A stretch of 64,000 bases of DNA, taken from assembly GCA_947496555.1 (NCBI GenBank), contig CANMDH010000017.1, positions 38,198-102,197 of the forward strand, given 5' to 3'. The DNA is from an uncultured Aquimarina sp. GTDB lineage: Bacteria > Bacteroidota > Bacteroidia > Flavobacteriales > Flavobacteriaceae. Made by a program: the position numbers and the translations under genes. The notes beneath the pieces were generated by a model, which was not told where the DNA came from, did not search any database, and saw only the letters and a list, made by a program, of their open reading frames with translations. This document shows, piece after piece, positions 1 through 9,200 of this stretch; position 1 is the stretch's first letter, and each line of letters begins with the position of its first letter.

Positions 1-784
1 AATGAATCTCAACTCCTTTTTCTGCGGCCTTTTTTAGGATTTCTAATGCCAATTCTTGTTTATCATCTTCACAAATCGAATCTCCAATCTGTCCTCCTTG
101 TGCTTTAATAAACGTATAGGTCATTCCTCCACCCACAATTAAATGATCTACTTTGTCCAGGATGTTTTCGATAATGGTAATCTTTGATGATACTTTTGAT
201 CCTCCTAAAACAGCAGTTACTGGTTTTTCTCCACTTTTTAATACCTTATCGATACTTTCGATTTCTTTTGCCAACAAACTTCCAAAGCATTTATTCTCTG
301 GAAAAAACTGAGCTACAATCGTTGTAGAGGCATGTGCTCTATGCGCAGTTCCAAAAGCATCGTTTACATACACGTCTCCTAGTTTCGATAATTGCTTCGC
401 AAAGTCAGCATCTCCCGAGGTTTCCTCTGGATGAAATCTTAAATTCTCTAACAATAACACTTCGCCTGGGTTAAGAGCTGCAACTGCATCTTCGGCTTCT
501 TGCCCAATGCAATTGTACACAAACTTCACTTGTACACCCAAAACTTCAGATACTTTATCAACAATATGTCTTAAAGAAAACTCATCTTGTACCCCTTTTG
601 GCCTACCTAAATGCGACATCAAAACGGCACTACCACCATCTTCCAAAACCTTAATTATGGTTGGTTTTGCAGCTTGGATACGTGTGTTATCTGTTACCTC
701 AAAATTTTCGTTTAGGGGCACGTTAAAATCTACTCGAATTAACGCTTTCTTGTTTTCAAAATTAAAATCGTTGATTGTCTTCAT
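1..784 (-). CDS. pgk: Phosphoglycerate kinase (N-terminal part; runs off window)
   Basis: Glycolytic enzyme transferring phosphate from 1,3-bisphosphoglycerate to ADP in the cytoplasm. The reverse strand reads from an ATG at 784 and stays open to base 1, giving about 261 residues of the usual ~395-400, so the nucleotide-binding C-terminal part lies outside. Visible are the N-terminal PGK signature ([12 protein letters not shown] at about residues 14-25), the substrate-binding loop MSHLGRPKG and the [12 protein letters not shown] segment. A candidate -7 box with one mismatch (TATTTTCG on the minus strand, 809-816) lies about 25 bp upstream of the start. The gene is divergent from holB across a 236-bp gap. 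Identification is secure from the conserved motifs. Confidence 0.96.
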   Translation of the reverse strand, partial: MKTINDFNFENKKALIRVDFNVPLNENFEVTDNTRIQAAKPTIIKVLEDGGSAVLMSHLGRPKGVQDEFSLRHIVDKVSEVLGVQVKFVYNCIGQEAEDAVAALNPGEVLLLENLRFHPEETSGDADFAKQLSKLGDVYVNDAFGTAHRAHASTTIVAQFFPENKCFGSLLAKEIESIDKVLKSGEKPVTAVLGGSKVSSKITIIENILDKVDHLIVGGGMTYTFIKAQGGQIGDSICEDDKQELALEILKKAAEKGVEIH

Positions 785-954
785 TTTACTGTCTTGCTAT
801 TGAGGAAACGAAAATAATTCTATTTCGTTAAAAACACTGAAATCTGTCAAAAAAAATCTACGAAAACGATAGTAAATTTTCACTTTTATCGATTTTTTAC
901 AAAAAGAGGTTTTTTCATAGGGAAATGATAGTGTTCGGATTATACAATTAGGCT

Positions 955-977
955 CCAAAGGTTTTGAAAACCTTTGG
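955..977. repeat. Perfect 11-bp inverted repeat (REP-like palindrome) upstream of holB
   Basis: Arms CCAAAGGTTTT (955-965) and AAAACCTTTGG (967-977) are exact reverse complements around a single central G. The pairing continues imperfectly outwards to AGgCt at the left and gGTCT at the right, so the whole element is about 33 bp. It lies in the pgk/holB intergenic region just before the holB -7 box at 991. It could be a dispersed palindromic repeat or an operator. A terminator is less likely, because no gene reads into it and the following T content is weak. Confidence 0.7.
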
Positions 978-990
978 GGTCTTTATTGTT

Positions 991-998
991 TAACTTTG
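991..998 (+). promoter_or_regulatory. Bacteroidota -7 promoter box for holB
   Basis: TAACTTTG matches the Bacteroidota -7 consensus TAnnTTTG exactly. Transcription from it would begin at about 1003-1006, after the ATG at 1000, so it favours the ATG at 1021 as the true start of the next gene. A TTG that could serve as the -33 element lies at 974-976, closer than usual (14 bp), so the upstream element is unclear. Confidence 0.6.
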
Positions 999-1020
999 GA
1001 TGAGTTCGTTATATTTGTCA

Positions 1021-2175
1021 ATGCTTTTTTCAGAAATTTTAGGGCTAAAACATATCAAGAGTTATTTGACCTCTAGTGCAGATCGAAAAAGGATCCCGCA
1101 TGCGCAACTTTTTGTGGGGCCTAACGGAAGTGGAACGCTGCCAATGGCCATTGCATATGCTCAATATATTTTATGCCAGAATCAAAACGGAGAAAATACC
1201 GAAGGAATCCAGGCATGCAATATAAAATTTGATCATCTGGCTCACCCTGATCTTCATTTTGTATATCCCGTGGCAGTAAACGATAAAGTAAAAAAGCATC
1301 CCACCTCTGATCAATTTGCTGAAGAATGGAGAGCTTTTGTAAAAGAAAACCCTTACGGAAGTATTTTTGATTGGTATCTTTCTTTGGGGATTGAAAATAA
1401 GCAAGGGCAAATTGGCGTAGACGAAGCGTTGGAAATCGTAAAAAAGCTTTCGCTGAAAAGTTATGAGGGTGGGTATAAAGTGATGCTGATATGGATGGCC
1501 GATAAAATGAATATTGCAGCATCCAACAAACTCCTGAAATTAATTGAAGAGCCGCCCGAAAAAACCATATTTCTTCTTATCGCCGAAGACGAAGAACAGC
1601 TTATACAAACCATACGATCAAGATGCCAGGTATTACATTTTCCTCCACTAGGAGAGCAAGTAATCAAAGAGGCATTGCAGAAAAACGAGCATATAGGAGA
1701 TGCCGAAGCTCAAAAAATAGCGCATCAAGCAGATGGAGATTATAGCAAGGCGTTGCATTTGTTGCATCATGATGGTGGTGATGACCAATTTGAAGATTGG
1801 TTTATACAGTGGGTGCGAACCGCATTTAGAGCCAAAGGAAATAAATCGGCTGTTAACGATTTAATTACCTGGAGCGAATCTATCGCAGGTACGGGTAGAG
1901 AAACACAAAAACGATTTCTGAAATATTGTCTCGATTTTTTTAGGCAAGCTATGTTATTGAACTATGGGGCCAAAGATTTGGTTTTTCTTGAGGCTAACAC
2001 CAATGGTTTTAAGCTTGAAAAGTTCGCTCCTTTTGTTCACGGAGCCAACATAATGGATATTTGTAACGAACTACAGGATGCCGCCTATCATATCGAGCGT
2101 AATGGAAATGCAAAAATCATTCTTACCGATCTTTCGATAAAGCTTACCAGATTACTTCATAAAAAGAGTGTCTAG
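1021..2175 (+). CDS. holB: DNA polymerase III subunit delta' (clamp-loader ATPase-like)
   Basis: Clamp-loader subunit of the replicative polymerase holoenzyme. The protein begins with an AAA+ N-terminus: LGLKHIKSYLTSSADRKRIPH followed by the Walker A-like loop FVGPNGSGT, which lacks the usual GKT lysine, as expected for delta' subunits that do not hydrolyse ATP. IEEPPEKTIFLLIAED and TIRSRCQ are the conserved delta'/gamma/tau sensor-1 and SRC segments. The length of 384 residues is normal for Bacteroidota. An earlier ATG at 1000 is possible but lies upstream of the transcription start implied by the -7 box at 991; starting at 1021 gives MLFSEILGLKH, the typical N-terminus. There is a monocistronic-looking gap of 83 bp to the next gene. 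Confidence 0.88.
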   Translation: MLFSEILGLKHIKSYLTSSADRKRIPHAQLFVGPNGSGTLPMAIAYAQYILCQNQNGENTEGIQACNIKFDHLAHPDLHFVYPVAVNDKVKKHPTSDQFAEEWRAFVKENPYGSIFDWYLSLGIENKQGQIGVDEALEIVKKLSLKSYEGGYKVMLIWMADKMNIAASNKLLKLIEEPPEKTIFLLIAEDEEQLIQTIRSRCQVLHFPPLGEQVIKEALQKNEHIGDAEAQKIAHQADGDYSKALHLLHHDGGDDQFEDWFIQWVRTAFRAKGNKSAVNDLITWSESIAGTGRETQKRFLKYCLDFFRQAMLLNYGAKDLVFLEANTNGFKLEKFAPFVHGANIMDICNELQDAAYHIERNGNAKIILTDLSIKLTRLLHKKSV

Positions 2176-2230
2176 TAGATGATAATAGCGGTTCGTGTCA
2201 ACTTCTATCTTCAATTTTCAAATGTTATCC

Positions 2231-2238
2231 TATATTTG
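2231..2238 (+). promoter_or_regulatory. Bacteroidota -7 promoter box for the DoxX-like gene
   Basis: TATATTTG is an exact TAnnTTTG match 21 bp before the ATG at 2259. It implies a short leader and transcription that continues into the ATP-grasp gene 18 bp downstream of the DoxX-like stop. No clear TTG -33 element is seen. Confidence 0.55.
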
Positions 2239-2258
2239 ACATACTAAACACATCACCT

Positions 2259-2654
2259 ATGGATAACTTTATGACTCATATTGTCTCGATTACTATCTTA
2301 TTATTTCTTTTGATAACGTTTTTGCAATCGGGGATCGATAAATTGGTTGACTGGAAAGGAAATCTGGATTGGTTAAAAGGGCATTTTGCAGAGACTTTTA
2401 TGAGCAAAATGGTTCCATTACTTCTAGCCACTATTTTACTTGTTGAAATCGTAACAGCAGTATGCTGCGTTATGGGTATTTATCACTTGGTTGTAGATAA
2501 TCATACCTTTTATGCCACATTAGCTATGTTTTTGGCTTGTTTAACACTTCTAATGCTTCTGTTTGGGCAAAGAGTAGCAAAAGATTACCAAGGAGCCTTA
2601 ACAATCACCTGTTACTTTATAGTGGCCATATTTGGTTTGTATGTGATAAGCTAA
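2259..2654 (+). CDS. DoxX-like small integral membrane protein
   Basis: Protein of 131 residues with four hydrophobic segments, at about residues 5-24, 50-73, 85-103 and 112-130. The first helix is followed by a conserved-looking SGIDKLVDWKGNLDWLKGHF segment, the pattern of flavobacterial DoxX/DoxD-like proteins, where a loop after helix 1 precedes three more helices. The family has been linked to quinone-dependent or redox functions, but this branch has no assigned reaction. An internal ATG at 2271 is an alternative start; the first ATG is better spaced from the -7 box at 2231. Probably co-transcribed with the ATP-grasp gene that follows after 18 bp. Confidence 0.6.
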   Translation: MDNFMTHIVSITILLFLLITFLQSGIDKLVDWKGNLDWLKGHFAETFMSKMVPLLLATILLVEIVTAVCCVMGIYHLVVDNHTFYATLAMFLACLTLLMLLFGQRVAKDYQGALTITCYFIVAIFGLYVIS

Positions 2655-2672
2655 TATGATTTTATAAATAGT

Positions 2673-3833
2673 ATGTTCAATAAAAAGTCAGTTTCCAAAC
2701 CAATAAAAGCATCTGTTTTAATACCAGATGGAGAAACTCACCTTTTGATTTATGCAATCAATTGCCTAAGTCAAGCCCCCGGCATTTCTATTTTTGTAAT
2801 GTCTTCTTCAAAGGGGAATGCAGTTCGGTTTTCAAGATATATATCAAAATTTACCTATTATCCAAAAACCGAAGATGATCAAAAATGGATAGAACATATT
2901 AATACCGAAGTTAAAAGACATAAAATAGATATTGTGATGCCGATTTTTGAAAAAGGTATCCGAAGATTAATTGAAAACCAAGAATTTTTAGACCAAAAAG
3001 ACTGTTTGGTTTCTTTGCCAGATCTTGAAACGTTTAATACAACGATTAATAAATGGGAGCTTGCCACCTATTGCACAAAAAATGAAATCCCTGTTCCCAA
3101 AAGTTTTCTTTATCTCCCAGAAGAGAAATTAACGGATGCTTTTTTTACAGAAATAACATTTCCAGTAATCGTAAAACCTCTTGAAGGTTTTGGAGGGGGT
3201 TTAGGTATAGAGGTGTTTGCAAACAAAGAAGACCTTGCAAAATATTTAAACGAAGCCGCCAGCCAACCTATTATCATACAAGATTTTATTAAGGGGTATG
3301 ATATTGATTGTAGCATTTTGGCGGCAGAAGGAAAGATTGTAGCGCATACCATTCAGAAAGGGTTTATGCAAGGAGACACTCCTTATGCTCCTCAAGTGGG
3401 AATTGAGTTTTTAGATAACCCAGAACTGCTTAAGGTTGTAGAGAAATTAATCTATTCCCTTAAATGGAATGGGGTGGCTCATTTGGATCTTCGTTATGAT
3501 GAAGAAAATGCTACTTACAAAATAATTGAACTAAACCCAAGATTCTGGGGTTCGATGGATGCTTCTTGTTTAATGGGCATAAACTTCCCGTATTTACTAA
3601 TCCTAAGTGCGCTAGGACATGAATTTCCAAAACAACTTTTCAAGCACGAAACTTATTATAATTTAAAAGGTCTTGTGAAAATGGTTAAAAAAGACTTCTT
3701 TTTCATTAGAAAATGGAAATTTATCATGAATAACACCCAGTTTAGATTTGTAGTTTATGATGTAGCGCCTACACTCTATAAATATATAGATCGCACAAAA
3801 AACCTGCTTCTTAGAAAAATCAAGGGTGCTTAA
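2673..3833 (+). CDS. ATP-grasp domain ligase, substrate unknown
   Basis: A 386-residue ATP-grasp enzyme of the carbamoyl-phosphate-synthase-like/PylC-like type. It has a pre-ATP-grasp Rossmann-like N-terminal part (residues 10-120), then the ATP-binding lysine in FPVIVKPLEGFGGGLGIEVF (K168), the IIIQDFIKGYDIDCS linker strand (about 208-222), and the Mg2+-binding IIELNPRFWGS motif (about 293-303). Such enzymes form an acyl phosphate and join it to an amine or other nucleophile. The substrate is not evident. The convergent neighbour is a CapK-like adenylate-forming enzyme, and such pairs occur in surface-polysaccharide or peptidyl-ligation loci. No signal peptide; cytoplasmic. The gene ends 12 bp from the convergent stop, with no terminator between. 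Confidence 0.75.
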   Translation: MFNKKSVSKPIKASVLIPDGETHLLIYAINCLSQAPGISIFVMSSSKGNAVRFSRYISKFTYYPKTEDDQKWIEHINTEVKRHKIDIVMPIFEKGIRRLIENQEFLDQKDCLVSLPDLETFNTTINKWELATYCTKNEIPVPKSFLYLPEEKLTDAFFTEITFPVIVKPLEGFGGGLGIEVFANKEDLAKYLNEAASQPIIIQDFIKGYDIDCSILAAEGKIVAHTIQKGFMQGDTPYAPQVGIEFLDNPELLKVVEKLIYSLKWNGVAHLDLRYDEENATYKIIELNPRFWGSMDASCLMGINFPYLLILSALGHEFPKQLFKHETYYNLKGLVKMVKKDFFFIRKWKFIMNNTQFRFVVYDVAPTLYKYIDRTKNLLLRKIKGA

Positions 3834-3845
3834 TTTTTTGCAAGT

Positions 3846-5174
3846 TTAAGATGTGTGAAAAAGGTTTACTACTTTTTTTCGTTTTCCAGAAGAAAGCGCT
3901 GGGATTTCATCGACATACTTTATGATAACATTAGCGTCTGATCCAAGATCCTGTTTGATATCATCGATTAATTCTTTTTCAAAGTCAAAGGAGTTGATAA
4001 CATTTAATTTAACCAAATACTCGTTCCTTTTTGTTTGTATAAACTGATACTGTTTTAATAAGCTATAATGCTTATAAAATTTGGTATACACAATAAAAGA
4101 AGAAATCATTCGACCTTTTGTGTCATACACTGCATCCATTTTTCTGCCTTCTAATCGCTCAAAATATCGAGATGGGATGCCATTGCTGCCAAATGTCTTT
4201 CCGAATTTTGCAATATCACCTGTATCATATCTGATTAACGGCATGCAGTAATTAAAAAAATCGGTTACCACAATTCTGCCTAATTCTCCAGGCTTTGCAG
4301 GCACGTCCTCGTTCATATCTAAAATTTCAAAATGGTAACTAGACCAATTGATTTCAAAACTTCGATCGGTCATGTTCGGAAGCTGTTGCGCTAATATTCC
4401 AATTTCTTCATTAGAATATCTTGAGACCACAGGAACTTTAAAATAGTGCTGCATTTTGTCTTTGACATAATCTGTAAGCGATTCTGAGATGGCTATAATA
4501 GATTTTACCGATGTATTTAGAGGTTTGGCGTTTGTTTTGTCTAAATACTTACAAATCCTTTCGTACGCAGATACAAATCCTATTAAGTGCTGTGTATATT
4601 TCTTTTTTTTGATCGATGTCAAAAAGTCCTCAATTTCTTGATCGTGAAATTTGCTTACATCGATATATTTTAGATTTTGCATCCAGGCTTTAAGAGGGCT
4701 ATTCATATTAATTCCCCTCCACACCTCTAGATCATATAATTTTTCTCCTATATTGAGATTAGCCTTTTTTAAAAAGTAAATAGTATCTGATGTATTTCTT
4801 TTCTTTTTATTACCGTCTTGATAAAGTTTAAAAGGAATACCTGTTGAACCACTAGTAGCAACTTTAAATGTTGGTTGGTCCTGATAGGTAACAGATTTAA
4901 AGTCTTCGAAGTTCTCCTGAACGGTAGTTTTTTTTATAACCGGAAAATCTTCAATACTCTTAACGCCTTTAAGCTCTTTGTAGAACGGTGTGGTATCTGT
5001 TGCATGAGTTAAGATTTTGGTCATGTACTGTTCACGAAGCAAAGCGGCCTCTCTCGAATCCAAATGTTGGTTTATAAAAGCAATTTCGTCGTAATGCTTT
5101 TTAATCCTCCTTCCTTTTAGTCTATCAATAACCCAAAAAGATTTTTCCCGTATTTTGCTCCCAATAATCACCAA
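3846..5174 (-). CDS. CapK/phenylacetate-CoA-ligase-like adenylate-forming enzyme
   Basis: A 442-residue member of the PaaK/CapK branch of adenylate-forming enzymes. The nucleotide-binding signature TSGSTGIPFKLYQDG (about residues 107-121) and the RYDTGDIA segment near residue 320 are typical of this branch. CapK-like proteins are found in capsule and exopolysaccharide clusters, but the substrate here is unknown. No ATG lies between the in-frame stop at 5196-5198 and residue 51, so translation must begin at TTG (5174) or the adjacent GTG (5171), both giving the expected IIGSKIREKSFWVIDRLKG N-terminus. The gene starts 46 bp after the sprF stop with only a weak hairpin between, so it may be partly read from the spr operon. 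Confidence 0.78.
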   Translation of the reverse strand: MVIIGSKIREKSFWVIDRLKGRRIKKHYDEIAFINQHLDSREAALLREQYMTKILTHATDTTPFYKELKGVKSIEDFPVIKKTTVQENFEDFKSVTYQDQPTFKVATSGSTGIPFKLYQDGNKKKRNTSDTIYFLKKANLNIGEKLYDLEVWRGINMNSPLKAWMQNLKYIDVSKFHDQEIEDFLTSIKKKKYTQHLIGFVSAYERICKYLDKTNAKPLNTSVKSIIAISESLTDYVKDKMQHYFKVPVVSRYSNEEIGILAQQLPNMTDRSFEINWSSYHFEILDMNEDVPAKPGELGRIVVTDFFNYCMPLIRYDTGDIAKFGKTFGSNGIPSRYFERLEGRKMDAVYDTKGRMISSFIVYTKFYKHYSLLKQYQFIQTKRNEYLVKLNVINSFDFEKELIDDIKQDLGSDANVIIKYVDEIPALSSGKRKKVVNLFHTS

Positions 5175-5186
5175 ATATCGTTTTAA

Positions 5187-5207
5187 TACAAAGAATTATG
5201 CTTTGTA
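5187..5207. other. Short inverted repeat between sprF and the CapK-like gene
   Basis: TACAAAG (5187-5193) and CTTTGTA (5201-5207) are perfect reverse complements with a 7-base loop. They lie 13 bp before the TTG start at 5174 and 14 bp after the sprF stop. On the minus strand the hairpin is followed by only TTAAAACG, so termination would be weak. It may be a processing or attenuation hairpin. Confidence 0.35.
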
Positions 5208-5220
5208 CTCTTTTTATTAA

Positions 5221-6177
5221 TTAATATGTACATCCACACTTACTTTGTCTACAACCAAAATCAAGTCCTAGGGTAATCATATGCGAACCTGCTGATGTGG
5301 TTGGCTGAAGTACCTCGTTTACATTTACCTGGTAGCCATAAGCAACATAAAAGTTAGATTTTTTGATCCCTACCATTGGCGATAACGAAAGGGGCTTAAA
5401 ATCCTGATCAACTAGTGATCTTAAACTAATTCCGGCCCAAAGATAATCACTACGATACATCTTACGAACCTTTATGTTAATATCTGTAGTAGAACGACCA
5501 TCACCTGCAAAATTTTGATATAAAATTGAGGGCTCGATCTCTAGATCGCTAAATCTATGATAAAAAGTATATCCTGTATAGATATAATAGTTTTGTATCT
5601 GTGAAGGCTCTGTTGGGTTGAAATCATCAATCTCTTTTTGCAATAAATTAACTGCATTGGCACTTAAAAAGAATCTCCCTAAACGGTATAATAGTGCAAT
5701 ATCAAAATTCGAATCATTTACTGTAACATCTGCTAATCCTGGATTGATAGGCGCATCTGGATTACCATCGTTAAACTCTGAAGTATCAATTCCAAATTGG
5801 GTAAACTTATAGCTTATACCAAAGGATAAGTATTGGTTGTTATATTCACTTAATGTTAGGTGGTGGGCAAATGACAACTGAATACCTTTTTGCGTTGTAA
5901 AACCATTTTGATCATTAAACAAGATCGCTCCCACTCCAGATCTATCAGAGATTCTTCCATCGATAGACAAAGACTGTGTTCCTGGAGAATCTTCAATATT
6001 TACCCATTGCTCAAAGCCTGAAGCCCTGATTTGCCAACAGTCTCCAATACCCGCATAAGCAGAGGATATTAAATATGGGTTATCTGCAATATATTGGTTT
6101 TGCACAGGAGCAATAAACTCCTGCGCAAAAGTATAACAGCTCGCAAATAGACTTAATATTACAATATACTTCTTCAT
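5221..6177 (-). CDS. sprF: SprF: PorP/SprF family type IX secretion outer-membrane protein
   Basis: A 318-residue outer-membrane beta-barrel protein with a signal peptide (residues 1-18, cleaved before QEFIAPVQNQYIADNPYLIS). The start AQ-F-x-x-P-x-x-QY-x-x-NPY-x-x-NPAYAG-like motif is the hallmark of PorP/SprF proteins (here ADNPYLISSAYAGIGD). Alternating strands and a C-terminal LGLDFGCRQSKCG fit an outer-membrane fold; the Cys-rich tail (CRQSKCGCTY) is unusual. In Flavobacterium johnsoniae SprF is needed for secretion of the adhesin SprB and is encoded immediately downstream of it, exactly the arrangement here (88 bp after sprB). Last gene of the spr operon. Confidence 0.85.
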   Translation of the reverse strand: MKKYIVILSLFASCYTFAQEFIAPVQNQYIADNPYLISSAYAGIGDCWQIRASGFEQWVNIEDSPGTQSLSIDGRISDRSGVGAILFNDQNGFTTQKGIQLSFAHHLTLSEYNNQYLSFGISYKFTQFGIDTSEFNDGNPDAPINPGLADVTVNDSNFDIALLYRLGRFFLSANAVNLLQKEIDDFNPTEPSQIQNYYIYTGYTFYHRFSDLEIEPSILYQNFAGDGRSTTDINIKVRKMYRSDYLWAGISLRSLVDQDFKPLSLSPMVGIKKSNFYVAYGYQVNVNEVLQPTTSAGSHMITLGLDFGCRQSKCGCTY

Positions 6178-6265
6178 CTAACATTTAAATTTCAGACCAT
6201 ATGACTTTTATTATGTCGTTTGGCTTTGTCCATATTGTTTTTATAACTCTTTAATACTCTATATA

Positions 6266-9200
6266 TTATCTATATAAAGTAAAGTGTCCGGTAAACTCTC
6301 TCGAGTCAACATCATTCAGTTGGATAGTGAACCAATAATCTCCCGAAGGAAGTTGTTTTCCTTGATAAAGTCCATCCCATCCTTGTTGATCTCCTCTAAA
6401 TTCTGCTAACATTCTACCATATCTATCAAATACCATTACTTCCATGTTTTCAAAGAAGAAAGGGTCATCAATATTAGGTGTGATCTGTCTAGGATACCAG
6501 AATCTTTCTTCTGGAGTCGCTGTAGGACTATCTGGTGTAAAGTAATTTGGTATACGAATGTTGATATACGTAAGATTCAAAATCACGGATACCTCACAAC
6601 CACTTGCATCGATTACTCGTATCAAATAATCCCCGGTTTCTCGAATAGCAAAGGTGTTATCCTCAACTTCTAGTGGGTATTGAATATCATTAACTGTACC
6701 TCCATCTTCAAGTAATGCCACAAAGAACGTATAGAATGGATCGTTTTCAAGTCGATTTCCGCCAGTAGCAAGAATTTCATATTCATTAGGATCCTGAGGG
6801 TTACCCGTCATTTGTACTACTGGCACATCTAATGGTGTATACTCTGGAACCACTATAGTTCCTACCGTTCTCTCACACATATTGAATAGCATAATTGCAT
6901 CATACGTACCAGGAGTAACTTCAAAAACACGCTGGAACCCAGAATACTCTGCTGGTCCGGTAGAACCATCGGTTCTTACCAATCGATAGATAACGCCTAA
7001 TGATTCTGTCTCTGGTGAAATATTGAACTCTACTTCATATATCTGAGGCGTAATGATTGTTGGAACCTGATCTGCTAAAGGATCACTCCAAATAGGGCAA
7101 ATTAATCGTTCTTCTAATTGTGCCTCTAACAGTACTCCTGGGTCGATTATAAACTCTCTTGGAGTCTCACAAGCTACACCATTGAAATCTCTAATATAAA
7201 GTGTATTCGTACCTGAAGGAAGATCTTCAACAAATAGATTTGTAGGATCAGTTACCGGCATAAAATCAATTCCATTAATACTCCATGTATACGTTGGTTG
7301 AGTAGGGTCAGGATTAGCTGTCCCTCCTGTTATTGAGAAGGTTGCTGTTCCATCAGAATCTCCAGCACAAACTTCTGCCGTGGTTGCAGTAATATCAATT
7401 AATATTGGAGCCGGCTCTACAATAATCACTGGAGTAATTGTAACCGTACAACCTAGTCCATCTTCTGCAATTACTGTATAACCTGTAAGGTCTTGTGCCA
7501 AGTCTTCGAATACATGACTACCAATAACATTATCGGCCTCGTCAGATACAAATTCAAAAACTCTTTCTCCAACACTATTAAATAAGGAGTACCTATAAGG
7601 GTTGTTTGTATTACCTCCTGAAGCAGTTACCGTTATGGTACCATCATCCTCACCGTTACATGTAATATTCGTGGCTTCGGCTGTGGCTTCAAATGGTGTG
7701 TCTGGTTGTGTAATTTCAAACGGTGCTGAGAACTGACATCCAGATCCAGGAACGCTTTCAATTCGGTAGATGTATTGTCCTGCTACAAGATCAGTAAAGA
7801 ACGGATCTCCTTGTAGAGGCGTAGTAAAAGGCGCAATCGAAGTATCTGCTGGAATAACATCCAACGAATACATATTATTACCTAAACCACCTGTGGTAGA
7901 TATTAAATTAACAGAACCTGTAGCATCACCAAAACATACAATCATTGTATTGCTAAGATCAAGCTCTGCCATTATCTGGTCTGGCGCATCTATAACAACA
8001 GAACCTGTTCTTTGAGATTCACAAGTGTTGCCATCAATAGCAAAGAACTCATAAATACCTTCTGGCAATCCTGTAAAGGTCACCGTACCAGTTGCGTCGG
8101 TTGTTTCTTGACGCACCAAACGATCTCTATCAGCATCCAATATTGGATTGCTTGGAGTAGATATCTCATCTCTTAGGGTTACATCTCTGGCTTCAACCGT
8201 ATACGGCGCAGCCACATCTGATGTCACAGTTAAGGTTACATCAGCTGTGGTTACAGTACAAGTAGTACTAGTAACATCATCTACAATGATGTTTACCGGA
8301 TTAGGTTCTGGAATGTTTACTGTTCCTGAAACATCAGAACAATTAGATCTATCATACACCGTAATGATGTAATCTCCTGGTGATAGCAACGTAAAGTTAG
8401 GATTATCGGTTCTATCGCTTTCTACTCCGGTTACTGCCGGTGTAATAGTATATGTAAGAGGAAGATCAGTTCCTGTTGCAATAACTTCTATTCTTCCATC
8501 TACATCACCATTACAAGTTACTCCAAAAGGATTTGCAGCTGTAATATTTACATCGTTGGCCGGTGGGCGTACTTCTATAGTCGCAGTATCTTCACAGAAC
8601 GATGTGCCTGTTGGGCTTGTTGGATCTGTAAATGTATCTCTAGCGACAACAGTATACGTTCTTGGCGTTGTTGGATCTGTAGGTCCCAGATCTGTAAACG
8701 TACCGTTGGCCGAGGTGTCTCCTGTTTCTACGATAAGGTAGGTAACAGTACCTCTGGCTCCATTTGTTGTAGCTGTAAAAGATCCATTGTTAAGTGGAAC
8801 ATCACAGGTAGTTGTTATAAATGGAGGCACAATTAGCTCAAAATCTGGAGGACCTTGAATGGTTACAGGATCTTCCTCATCACACATTGGATTTCCAACT
8901 TGCGTAACTCTTACTATATAGTTATCTGCAGCTGCTCCAAACGGTAGATCAAATACCTGAGGATCTGTAGTCATGGTTAATGTACCGCTAGATCCAGCAA
9001 TAGGACCGCCTAAGCCATCAACAACTTCTAACCCTGTATCTGGATCGATAATCACATAGTTAAGATCACCACCAACAGTAACGGTAGTACCATCATCAAA
9101 TGTATATCCTGATACCGTAATACGTATTGTACCATCAGCATCACCAGTACATCGCTCTGGATTTAACTGCTCTGCAACAACATCCAGATCATCAACTGCA

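Noticed and set aside
1121-1522. 133-residue minus-strand open frame inside holB
   Set aside because: Fully contained in holB, whose protein motifs are clear; composition is not protein-like.
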